Of a DNA stretch of 12,362 nucleotides, positions 1 to 5,349 are shown piece after piece. The stretch lies in the NCBI GenBank assembly GCA_902766575.1, contig CACXED010000130.1, positions 1 to 12,362 of the forward strand, read 5' to 3'. The translations under genes were made by a program, and so were the position numbers. How positions within the stretch are numbered: the stretch's first letter is position 1; each line of letters starts with the position of its first letter. The DNA comes from an uncultured Ruminococcus sp. GTDB taxonomy: Bacteria > Bacillota > Clostridia > Oscillospirales > CAG-272. The notes under the pieces are model-generated. The model worked only from the letters and a program-made list of their open reading frames with translations. It had not been told where the DNA came from and searched no databases.

Positions 1-63
1 CATTGCCGCGAGCATGGCTGTCAGAATCAGCGACGCTGTGATCCGTTTTGACATTTTAAGCAT
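1..63 (-). CDS. N-terminal fragment of a secreted or lipoprotein-type protein (cut by window edge)
   Basis: Only the first 21 codons are inside the window. They read MLKMSKRITASLILTAMLAAM: positively charged residues followed by a hydrophobic stretch, which is a typical Gram-positive signal peptide. The ATG at 63-61 is preceded on the minus strand by AAAGGAG (76-70) with a 6-nt gap, and upstream of that lies a near-perfect SigA promoter (139-111), so the start is well supported. The gene diverges from an AraC-family regulator. In Clostridia this arrangement often pairs an AraC regulator with an extracytoplasmic sugar-binding lipoprotein or a secreted glycosidase. That identity is an inference from context only; the mature protein is outside the window. 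Confidence 0.75.
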   Translation of the reverse strand, partial: MLKMSKRITASLILTAMLAAM

Positions 64-110
64 AATAAACTCCTTTTTTACGCATTGTCGCGTTCGATTT
101 TTACGCTTCA

Positions 111-139
111 ATTATAGCAAATGCGGCGGGGAATGTCAA
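111..139 (-). promoter_or_regulatory. SigA promoter of the left-edge secreted protein gene
   Basis: On the minus strand a perfect -35 TTGACA (139-134) and a perfect -10 TATAAT (116-111) are separated by exactly 17 nt. A TG one base upstream of the -10 (TGCTATAAT) makes it an extended -10 as well. It lies about 50 nt upstream of the ATG at 63. Both hexamers matching consensus predicts a strong promoter. If the gene is controlled, an operator for the divergent AraC protein would be expected close by, but no clear direct repeat for one is visible. Confidence 0.8.
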
Positions 140-177
140 TGAAACAACAGGAGGCAAATTGAACGATTTGAAACAAA

Positions 178-1014
178 ATGGCTGATGTAAACTTTTTTCC
201 CGTAATAAACCGTGAGTCTGCGCTGCCAGTATATGTCACCGGAATCGGTGTCGGGCATGAGCAGGAACCTACGAAACTGTCACATTGGGAAACAATGGCG
301 GTACACTTTCATCTGACCGTGAGCGGATGCGGCATAGTATACTTCAACGGCAAGCGCCGTCTGCTGTCCATCGGAACGATGATGTATACGCCCTACAACG
401 CAAATCTGGAAATCATCCCCGCTCCGGGCGGATGGAAAACCAACTGGGTGACGATCGCGGTCGATAAGCTCAAAAGCTCGCCGATGCTCGCGCTCGGAAA
501 CGAGATACGCATATTCCGCCCGAAGAATCTGAACGAGATTCTGCTGATGTACGAGAACATCAACCACGGACTGCTCGAAAATACGCTGAACGGTCGCTTC
601 AAAGCCGCCGCCGAAGCCTACCGTATGCTTCTGACCGTCATATCAGACCTCGAATCGGACAGCGAAGCGAGCCTTGCCGACAGCCTGACCATATCAGAAG
701 CGATCAACTATATCTCGCGTCACCTGTCCGAAAAGATAACCCTCGATGAGCTATGCGAGGTCTGCCGCGGGATAAGCCCGCAGTATCTCTGCCGACTGTT
801 CCGCGCGCAGCTCGGTATGCGCCCGACCGAATATATCCGCGTCCGTCGGATCGAATACGCGAAGCAGCTCCTCGCCAACACCGATATGCAGATTTGCGAC
901 ATAGCCTCCGCCTGCGGCTTTGAGAGCACGACCTATTTTTACCGCTGCTGGAAACGCTCGGAAAAAGAATCCCCCGCCGATTTCCGGCGAGGGCATAAAG
1001 GAGTATTTGCGTGA
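178..1014 (+). CDS. AraC-family transcriptional regulator
   Basis: This is a 278-residue two-domain regulator. Residues about 15-95 form the cupin-like AraC-binding domain (LPVYVTGIG near 16-24, a beta-rich stretch with VSGCGIVYFNG at 48-58). Residues about 170-271 form the AraC DNA-binding domain with two helix-turn-helix units: ITLDELCEVCRGISPQYLCRLF (187-208) and QICDIASACGFESTTYFYRCW (238-258), followed by the usual SPADFRR ending. The domain order matches sugar-responsive AraC regulators, and the divergent secreted-protein gene is the likely target; the ligand cannot be read from the sequence. The ATG at 178 is the first possible start after in-frame stops at 160 and 169, but the nearest strong Shine-Dalgarno (AGGAGG, 149-154) is 23 nt away and fits a TTG at 159 in another frame better. 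Initiation may therefore depend on translational coupling. No clear SigA promoter is visible on this strand. Confidence 0.92.
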   Translation: MADVNFFPVINRESALPVYVTGIGVGHEQEPTKLSHWETMAVHFHLTVSGCGIVYFNGKRRLLSIGTMMYTPYNANLEIIPAPGGWKTNWVTIAVDKLKSSPMLALGNEIRIFRPKNLNEILLMYENINHGLLENTLNGRFKAAAEAYRMLLTVISDLESDSEASLADSLTISEAINYISRHLSEKITLDELCEVCRGISPQYLCRLFRAQLGMRPTEYIRVRRIEYAKQLLANTDMQICDIASACGFESTTYFYRCWKRSEKESPADFRRGHKGVFA

Positions 1015-1047
1015 TGCGGTTAAAAATTTCAGAGCGTTGAAACTGTA

Positions 1048-1266
1048 TTACTCATCGGTTCCGATGCTCTCCCAGTCAATTTCGTCCTCGTCAACATATC
1101 CGCTGTTGTCGGCGGCTTCGATTTGCTTTGCTTCCTCGTCAGTCACCTTGGTAAAATCGGGATCCCATGCAAGAACCAGCTTTTTGATCAATTCGTATGC
1201 CAGTTCCTTATCGGCTTCCGGCAGCGCGTCCATTAAGCGCGCGGCTTCAAGCACAATACCAGACAT
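1048..1266 (-). CDS. Antitoxin of a RelE/ParE-type toxin-antitoxin pair
   Basis: A 72-residue acidic protein. The ATG at 1266-1264 is chosen because AAGGAGG (1281-1275) sits 8 nt upstream; a longer reading frame to 1380 runs through the toxin gene and is unlikely. The N-terminal half looks helical (LEAARLMDALPEADKELAYELIKKLVLAWDP region) and the C-terminal tail is strongly acidic (DEDEIDWESIGTDE), which fits a folded N-terminal domain plus a disordered toxin-neutralising tail. From memory, similar short proteins accompany RelE/ParE toxins in many Clostridia. Its ribosome binding site overlaps the stop codon of the toxin gene, so the two are probably translationally coupled. The DNA-binding fold (AbrB, ribbon-helix-helix or other) cannot be assigned by eye. 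Confidence 0.8.
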   Translation of the reverse strand: MSGIVLEAARLMDALPEADKELAYELIKKLVLAWDPDFTKVTDEEAKQIEAADNSGYVDEDEIDWESIGTDE

Positions 1267-1279
1267 AAAAGATACCTCC

Positions 1280-1549
1280 TTATTTGTAAATATCTCCACG
1301 ATTGCCAATATCAATAACAAAGATGATTTCAACGGTTCTGTCGTTTTCGAGGCGGTAGATAATCCTCCATGAGCCGACACGGAGCCGCTTTCTACCGTCG
1401 CTGTAGCCCTGCATCGTTTTAATGTCTCCTACAGGCGGATTGAAGGTCAACCCCATTACCGCCTCCCGGATTCTGCCGACCGATTTCTTATCCAGCTTTG
1501 ATAAGAATCTCAGCGCATCCTTTGAATACTTGATTCTGATTTCACTCAT
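1280..1549 (-). CDS. RelE/ParE-family toxin
   Basis: An 89-residue basic protein with the RelE/ParE pattern. It begins with a short strand and helix (IRIKYSKDALRFLSKLDK, 4-21), has a second helix with the NPPVGDIK turn (37-44), then KRLRVGSWRIIYRLENDRTV (54-73), corresponding to the family's 'R-x-G-x-x-R-x-x-Y' core, and ends with IFVIDIGNRGDIYK (76-89), matching the 'v.vghR.diY' ending. RelE members cleave mRNA at the ribosome and ParE members poison gyrase; the sequence alone does not decide between them. The start at 1549 has a GGAG 8 nt upstream. The toxin gene precedes the antitoxin gene, the HigBA-like reversed order, and the antitoxin's ribosome binding site covers this gene's stop codon. 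It is flanked by an araC gene and queA, so it looks like a small mobile or accessory insertion. Confidence 0.88.
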   Translation of the reverse strand: MSEIRIKYSKDALRFLSKLDKKSVGRIREAVMGLTFNPPVGDIKTMQGYSDGRKRLRVGSWRIIYRLENDRTVEIIFVIDIGNRGDIYK

Positions 1550-1591
1550 TGCTTATTCTCCGTTAGAGAGAGCGTTTTATCCCACACTAAA

Positions 1592-1620
1592 ATTATATAG
1601 GATTTATCCTATTTTGTCAA
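1592..1620 (-). promoter_or_regulatory. SigA promoter of the toxin-antitoxin operon
   Basis: Minus strand: perfect -35 TTGACA (1620-1615), 17-nt spacer, perfect -10 TATAAT (1597-1592). It lies about 43 nt upstream of the toxin ATG. The spacer is filled by an inverted repeat (see the operator entry), so repressor binding would directly block RNA polymerase. Confidence 0.85.
1597..1612. promoter_or_regulatory. Probable autorepression operator inside the toxin-antitoxin promoter
   Basis: A 7-bp inverted repeat, ATAGGAT-TT-ATCCTAT, sits between the -35 and -10 hexamers and overlaps the last -10 base. The symmetry and position are those expected for a toxin-antitoxin repressor site. Binding by the antitoxin or the complex is inferred from how such modules behave in general. 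Confidence 0.65.
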
Positions 1621-1653
1621 TATGCTTCGCGAAAAAATTCTGAGAATATTATT

Positions 1654-1671
1654 GTATCCAATCTCGGATAC
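1654..1671 (-). terminator. Possible weak terminator after queA
   Basis: A GTATCC-6 nt-GGATAC hairpin lies just past the queA stop codon. On the minus strand it is followed by an AT-rich stretch and, 20 nt later, a run of six T, not by an immediate T-tract. It may end queA transcription or act only as a pause site. Confidence 0.35.
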
Positions 1672-1688
1672 TCTCGCAGCCGAATGAA

Positions 1689-2753
1689 TCATTGAATCAG
1701 ACAGGCGTCGCCGAAGCTGAAGAACCGATATTTCTCCCTGACCGCGACGTCGTAGGCGTGGAGCATTATCTCGCGGCTCGCGAACGCCGAGACGAGCATC
1801 AGCAGAGTGCTTTCGGGAAGATGGAAGTTCGTGATCAGCGCGTCGACCGCCTTGAATTTATAACCGGGGTAGATGAATATCCCGGTATCGCCGTGCATTG
1901 CGTGAACGATTCCCGAATCGTCGGTCACGGACTCGAGCGTCCGGCAGGAGGTCGTTCCGACCGCGACTATGCGTCCTCCAGCGGCTTTGCGCTCGTTGAT
2001 CGTCTTTGCCGCTTCCTCGGAGACCGAGAAATATTCCGAGTGCATCTCGTGGTCGGTGATGTGCTCGACCTTGACCGGGCGGAAGGTTCCGAGCCCGACG
2101 TGGAGCATCACCGGCACTACCGCGATCCCCTTGGCGCGTATCCGGTCGAGCAGCTCGGGCGTGAAGTGCAGTCCCGCCGTCGGAGCCGCAGCCGAGCCCT
2201 CCTCGCGGGCGTAGACCGTCTGGTAGCGCGACTTGTCGGCAAGCCGCTCGGTTATATAAGGCGGCAGCGGCATATTGCCGATCCTGTCGAGCAGATCGTA
2301 GATATTGCCCTTTGAGTGGTCGTATCCGAACTCGACGAGACGGTTGCCGCCCTCGAGCACCTCGAGTATATCCGCACGCAGAAGCCCGTCCCCGAATATA
2401 ATGGTGTTGCCGGGATGAACCCGCCGTCCGGGACGCACCATGACCTCCCAGCGGTCGAGCTCATGCTGCTTCAGGAGGACGAATTCTATCTGCGCTCCGG
2501 TCTCGGCCTTGACGCCGTAGAGCCGCGCCGGAATGACCTTGGAATCGTTTATGACGAGAACGTCGCCGGGGTTCAGATAGTCGATGATATCGTGGAAGAT
2601 CTTATGCTCAAGCTCGCCGGTTCTGCGGTCGATGACCATCAGCCGGGAAGCGTCGCGAACCTCGGAGGGATGCTGCGCTATGAGCTCCTCCGGGAGGTAA
2701 TAATCGAAATCCTTTGTCGTGAGATCGGTCTTGATACGTTCGTTTGTAATCAT
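1689..2753 (-). CDS. queA: S-adenosylmethionine:tRNA ribosyltransferase-isomerase QueA
   Basis: QueA transfers the ribosyl part of S-adenosylmethionine to preQ1-modified tRNA, making epoxyqueuosine at the wobble position. The 354-residue protein carries the family signatures from end to end: DFDYYLPEELIAQHP (15-29), VLVINDSKVIPARLYG (65-80), AAAPTAGLHFTPELL (188-202), LHVGLGTFRPVKVE (217-230), MHSEYFSVS (237-245), VGTTSCRTLES (265-275), GDTGIFIYPGYKF (288-300) and DALITNFHLPESTLLMLVSAF (304-324). The length is normal. The ATG at 2753 gives the usual N-terminus; its only ribosome binding site candidate, GGAG, lies 14 nt upstream, which is long. An upstream ATG at 2831 has no ribosome binding site and adds residues atypical for QueA. 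No tgt or other queuosine gene is next to it. It is transcribed away from the lysine-regulated dap operon and shares the upstream region with it. Confidence 0.97.
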   Translation of the reverse strand: MITNERIKTDLTTKDFDYYLPEELIAQHPSEVRDASRLMVIDRRTGELEHKIFHDIIDYLNPGDVLVINDSKVIPARLYGVKAETGAQIEFVLLKQHELDRWEVMVRPGRRVHPGNTIIFGDGLLRADILEVLEGGNRLVEFGYDHSKGNIYDLLDRIGNMPLPPYITERLADKSRYQTVYAREEGSAAAPTAGLHFTPELLDRIRAKGIAVVPVMLHVGLGTFRPVKVEHITDHEMHSEYFSVSEEAAKTINERKAAGGRIVAVGTTSCRTLESVTDDSGIVHAMHGDTGIFIYPGYKFKAVDALITNFHLPESTLLMLVSAFASREIMLHAYDVAVREKYRFFSFGDACLIQ

Positions 2754-2802
2754 TGCACAAAAATAAACTCCGTTAGAATTGATAATTTGATTGATTTTGG
2801 TC

Positions 2803-2831
2803 TTGCCAAGCGGCGAAAAAAGTGATATCAT
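2803..2831 (+). promoter_or_regulatory. Promoter of the lysine riboswitch-dapAB operon
   Basis: TTGCCA (2803-2808, 5/6 match to the -35), 17-nt spacer, TATCAT (2826-2831, 5/6 match to the -10), with TGA giving an extended -10. Transcription would begin near 2838, just before the riboswitch. The -35 lies in CTTGCCAAG, which on the other strand reads CTTGGCAAG and could serve as a -35 for queA, though no good queA -10 is seen. Confidence 0.65.
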
Positions 2832-2855
2832 ATTATTGCACGAGATAATGTGCGA

Positions 2856-3022
2856 TTATGATAGAGGCGCATTCCCGAAAAGTAGCTCTGCCGAGGCCGC
2901 CGAGGCCGTCGAAGCCGGGCAAAAGGCGCGGAGTGCCGAAGTTTCCGTCTGCGGCAGGACGGACGCTGGTCGCTACGGCAAACAGCCCTGCGACTGTCAT
3001 CGCAAGATGGAGAGCTATCTTA
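2856..3022 (+). promoter_or_regulatory. Lysine riboswitch (L box)
   Basis: The leader contains conserved lysine riboswitch elements in the right order: GATAGAGGCGC (2860-2870), AGTAGC (2881-2886), GCCGAAGTTTCCG (2935-2947), a CCGTC/GACGG stem (2945-2949 with 2958-2962), GCTGGT (2965-2970), GACTGTCAT (2992-3000) and ATGGAGAGCTATC (3007-3019). P1 is formed by GATAG (2860-2864) with CTATC (3015-3019), extended past one mismatch. The aptamer binds L-lysine in the nascent RNA. Its placement before dapA, the first committed step of lysine synthesis, fits the known class. Protein-like reading frames across this stretch on both strands are artefacts of the conserved RNA. Confidence 0.95.
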
Positions 3023-3072
3023 TTGTATGTGATATTCGGGGTTCGAAAGCCTTCGTATATATTATAGTACAT

Positions 3073-3107
3073 GGATAGCTGGTTTTCAACCAGTTTTTTT
3101 ATTTTTC
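3073..3107 (+). terminator. Lysine riboswitch expression platform: regulated intrinsic terminator
   Basis: The hairpin CTGGTT-TTC-AACCAG (3079-3084 with 3088-3093, extended by weaker pairs outward) is followed by seven T, an A and five T. The sequence GATAGCT (3074-3080), overlapping its 5' arm, is exactly complementary to AGCTATC (3013-3019), the 3' strand of aptamer helix P1. Without lysine these would form an antiterminator. With lysine, P1 captures 3015-3019 and the terminator forms, an OFF switch. The pairing is seen directly; the response is inferred from the riboswitch class. Confidence 0.88.
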
Positions 3108-3203
3108 ATGTCCATTCGCGAAAATTTTCACTATCCGGCGAAAACCGACTAAAGCACGTCCATGTCTTTGTGCAGAATATACATATCTATGGAGGTCAAT
3201 ACC

Positions 3204-4091
3204 ATGCAAAAGTCCACCGTATTCACAGGCGCAGCCGTCGCCATCATCACTCCCTTTACGAACAATCAGTTCGATTACCCGCAGCTCGGCGCTATGATCG
3301 AGCGCCAGATCGCCGGATCGACCGACGCTATCGTCATCTGCGGCACCACCGGAGAGTCCTCGACTCTCACCGACGAGGAGCACCGCGAGTGCATCCGCTT
3401 CTGCATCGAAAAGGTCGCGGGCAGAGTTCCGGTCATCGCCGGAACCGGCTCCAACGACACCGACTATGCGATCTCGCTCTCGCGCTACGCCTGCGAGGTC
3501 GGAGCCGACGCGCTGCTGCTCGTTACGCCCTATTACAACAAGGCGACTCCCAAGGGTCTCGTTAAGAGCTTCACCGCCGTCGCAGACGCTGTGAATAAGC
3601 CGATCATCCTCTACAACGTCCCGTCGAGAACCGGATGCAATATCACGCTCCCGGTCTACAAGGAGCTCGCAAAGCACGAGCGCATCGTCGCAGCCAAGGA
3701 GGCGAGCGGCAACATCTCGGCGATAGCTCAGCTCGCAGCCGAGTGCGGAGACTCGCTCGACATCTATTCCGGCAACGACGACCAGATCGTTCCGATCCTC
3801 TCGCTCGGCGGAAAGGGCGTCATTTCGGTGCTCTCGAACGTCGTTCCTAAGGAGACGCACGATATCTGCCGCCTCTGGTTCGAGGGCAAGGCAAAGGAGT
3901 CGGCTGAGCTTCAGTTAAAGCTTCTTAAGCTCGCCAACACGCTTTTCTGCGAGGTCAACCCGATCCCGGTCAAGACCGCTATGAGCCTGATGGGCTTCTG
4001 CTCCGAGGAAATGCGCCTGCCGCTCTGCGAGATGGACGAGGCGAACAGGGCAAAGCTCGTCGAGGTCATGAGGGAATACCGTCTCATCTGA
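3204..4091 (+). CDS. dapA: 4-hydroxy-tetrahydrodipicolinate synthase DapA
   Basis: DapA condenses pyruvate with aspartate semialdehyde, the first committed step of the diaminopimelate/lysine branch; the product feeds peptidoglycan, lysine and, in spore formers, dipicolinic acid. The 295-residue TIM-barrel protein shows GTTGE (47-51), LLVTPYYNK (105-113), YNVPSRTG (137-144, with the catalytic Tyr137 and the substrate-binding Arg142) and AAKEASGN (163-170) with the Schiff-base Lys165. YSGNDD (188-193) is also typical. The ATG at 3204 is preceded by GGAGG with an 8-nt gap; upstream extension of the frame has no ribosome binding site. It is the first gene after the lysine riboswitch and is followed 22 nt later by dapB, so both are expected to be repressed by lysine. 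Confidence 0.97.
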   Translation: MQKSTVFTGAAVAIITPFTNNQFDYPQLGAMIERQIAGSTDAIVICGTTGESSTLTDEEHRECIRFCIEKVAGRVPVIAGTGSNDTDYAISLSRYACEVGADALLLVTPYYNKATPKGLVKSFTAVADAVNKPIILYNVPSRTGCNITLPVYKELAKHERIVAAKEASGNISAIAQLAAECGDSLDIYSGNDDQIVPILSLGGKGVISVLSNVVPKETHDICRLWFEGKAKESAELQLKLLKLANTLFCEVNPIPVKTAMSLMGFCSEEMRLPLCEMDEANRAKLVEVMREYRLI

Positions 4092-4113
4092 AGAAAACAA
4101 AGAGGAAAAGAAA

Positions 4114-4878
4114 ATGTCAGAATGTAAAATACTGCTGTCGGGCGCTAACGGCAGGCTCGGACGCGCGATAATCGCTTCCGCCGGAGAGGCGGGCTGCCGG
4201 ATAATCGCCGGAGTGGATATCGCTCCGACTGCCGGGACGATACCGATGTACGGCTCGCTCTCCGAGCTGCCCGAGCTCGACGCCGACTGCATCGTCGACT
4301 GCTCGCACCATACCGCCGCTCTGCCGCTGCTCGCGTTCGCAAAGGAGCATAAGCTCCCGGTCGTGATCTGCACCACCGGTCACACGCCCGAGGAGGTCGA
4401 AGCTATCCATGAAGCGGCGCAGACAATACCCGTTTTCTATTCGAGAAATATGTCGGTCGGAATAAACCTGCTCATCGGGCTTGCAAAGAAAGCGGCGTCG
4501 GTGCTCGGAGATGATTTCGACATCGAAATCGTCGAAAAGCATCACAACAAGAAGTTAGACGCGCCCAGCGGAACCGCGCTGATGATCGCCGACGCGATCT
4601 CCGAGTCGGTCAGCTACGAGCCGGAGTATGTCTACGAGCGCCAGTCCAAGCGCGCGCCGCGCTCGAAGAATGAGATCGGCATCCACTCGATACGCGGCGG
4701 AACGATTGTCGGCGAGCACGACGTCATCTTCGCCGGGACCGACGAGGTCATAACCCTCTCGCATCAGGCGGCGTCGCGCGAGGTATTCGCACGAGGAGCA
4801 CTCAGAGCCGCAAAGTTCGTGAAGGGCAGGGCTCCCGGCTTCTGCAACATGGAGACCCTCGTCGACGAGACGCTGTAA
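4114..4878 (+). CDS. dapB: 4-hydroxy-tetrahydrodipicolinate reductase DapB
   Basis: DapB reduces the DapA product with NAD(P)H to tetrahydrodipicolinate. The 254-residue protein has the N-terminal Rossmann motif LLSGANGRLGRAI (7-19), CTTGHT (86-91), the FYSRNMSVGINLL segment (108-120), the catalytic EKHHNKKLDAPSGTA signature (141-155, His143/His144 and Lys147), and IGIHSIRGGTIVGEHDVIFAG (188-208). It is slightly shorter than the E. coli enzyme but complete. GAGG lies 8 nt before the ATG, and the gap from dapA is 22 nt, so the two form one operon. A strong terminator follows the stop codon at once; asd, lysC and later dap genes are not in this window. Confidence 0.97.
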   Translation: MSECKILLSGANGRLGRAIIASAGEAGCRIIAGVDIAPTAGTIPMYGSLSELPELDADCIVDCSHHTAALPLLAFAKEHKLPVVICTTGHTPEEVEAIHEAAQTIPVFYSRNMSVGINLLIGLAKKAASVLGDDFDIEIVEKHHNKKLDAPSGTALMIADAISESVSYEPEYVYERQSKRAPRSKNEIGIHSIRGGTIVGEHDVIFAGTDEVITLSHQAASREVFARGALRAAKFVKGRAPGFCNMETLVDETL

Positions 4879-4883
4879 AATTA

Positions 4884-4926
4884 AAAAGAAGATCCGGAGC
4901 GAACAAAAGTGCTCCGGATCCTTTTT
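4884..4926. terminator. Bidirectional intrinsic terminator between dapB and the HEXXH membrane protein gene
   Basis: A perfect 10-bp stem, GATCCGGAGC (4891-4900) with GCTCCGGATC (4911-4920) and a 10-nt loop, is followed by CTTTTT on the plus strand. On the minus strand it is followed by TTCTTTTT. It can therefore end the dap operon and the convergent minus-strand operon whose stop codon is at 4933. Confidence 0.93.
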
Positions 4927-4932
4927 GCCTTT

Positions 4933-5349
4933 TCAGAACGCTCCGAATTCATCCGCCATGCGCTCGAACCAGATCGAGCCGTATGGCGGGAGCTCTGCGT
5001 ATTTTGCGGGCTTGCTTCGGGCGATGTGAGCTCTGTAATGCCAGCGTATCGCGCTCGGTATCGTCACGAGCGGGAGCATCAGCGGCCCGAAAATGAGATT
5101 CTGTATTCCGTGTCCCTGCTCGTGTCTCAGCAGCGGCAGAGAGGGATTCTCGCAGGTTATGAAGAACAGTCCGCCCTCAAGTCCGCCCCAGTTTTTTCCG
5201 ACCTCGATATAATAGCAGTAGCCGAAGCGCTTCGGGCGTTTTCCGGCGAGGATCAGCGCAGTAATGATCACGCCGCCCATCAGCGTCAGCGGCAGTCCCC
5301 ACGTCATCGAAAGCAGTATGAACAGCCGGCGCGGAATCCTCGGTCTCAT
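4933..5349 (-). CDS. Small membrane protein with a zincin-like HEXXH motif
   Basis: A 138-residue protein of unassigned function. It starts with a basic stretch (MRPRIPRR), then a long hydrophobic segment (about 9-36), a region rich in aromatics and glycine (42-66), the sequence RHEQGHGIQ (75-83), which is a textbook HEXXH zinc site (His76, Glu77, His80), a second hydrophobic segment (about 83-101) and, near the end, WFERMADEFG (127-136). The last motif, E-x-x-A-D, resembles the third-ligand region of gluzincin-type peptidases (Glu129 and Asp133). I recall similar small clostridial and Bacteroidetes membrane proteins with HE-x-GH and E-x-x-AD motifs that lack a described role. Its ATG overlaps the stop of the upstream NYN-domain gene (ATGA), so the two are translationally coupled. 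Peptidase activity is inferred; loss of catalysis cannot be excluded. Confidence 0.8.
   Translation of the reverse strand: MRPRIPRRLFILLSMTWGLPLTLMGGVIITALILAGKRPKRFGYCYYIEVGKNWGGLEGGLFFITCENPSLPLLRHEQGHGIQNLIFGPLMLPLVTIPSAIRWHYRAHIARSKPAKYAELPPYGSIWFERMADEFGAF

Noticed and set aside
1267..1380. Longer antitoxin start at 1380
   Set aside because: Would run deep into the toxin gene; the ATG at 1266 has an ideal AAGGAGG at 8 nt.
1692..2315. 207-residue open frame antisense to queA
   Set aside because: Shadow of queA, which is supported by all its signatures.
2754..2831. N-terminal extension of QueA to the ATG at 2831
   Set aside because: No ribosome binding site, adds 26 residues atypical for the family, and overlaps the dap promoter.
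2833..3072. Small reading frames on both strands (79 and 69 residues) between queA and dapA
   Set aside because: They run through the lysine riboswitch; their sequence reflects conserved RNA helices, with no ribosome binding sites or family resemblance.
3099..3860. 253-residue open frame antisense to dapA
   Set aside because: Arg/Asp/Val-rich shadow of a GC-rich gene; dapA itself is certain and the antisense frame has no family match.
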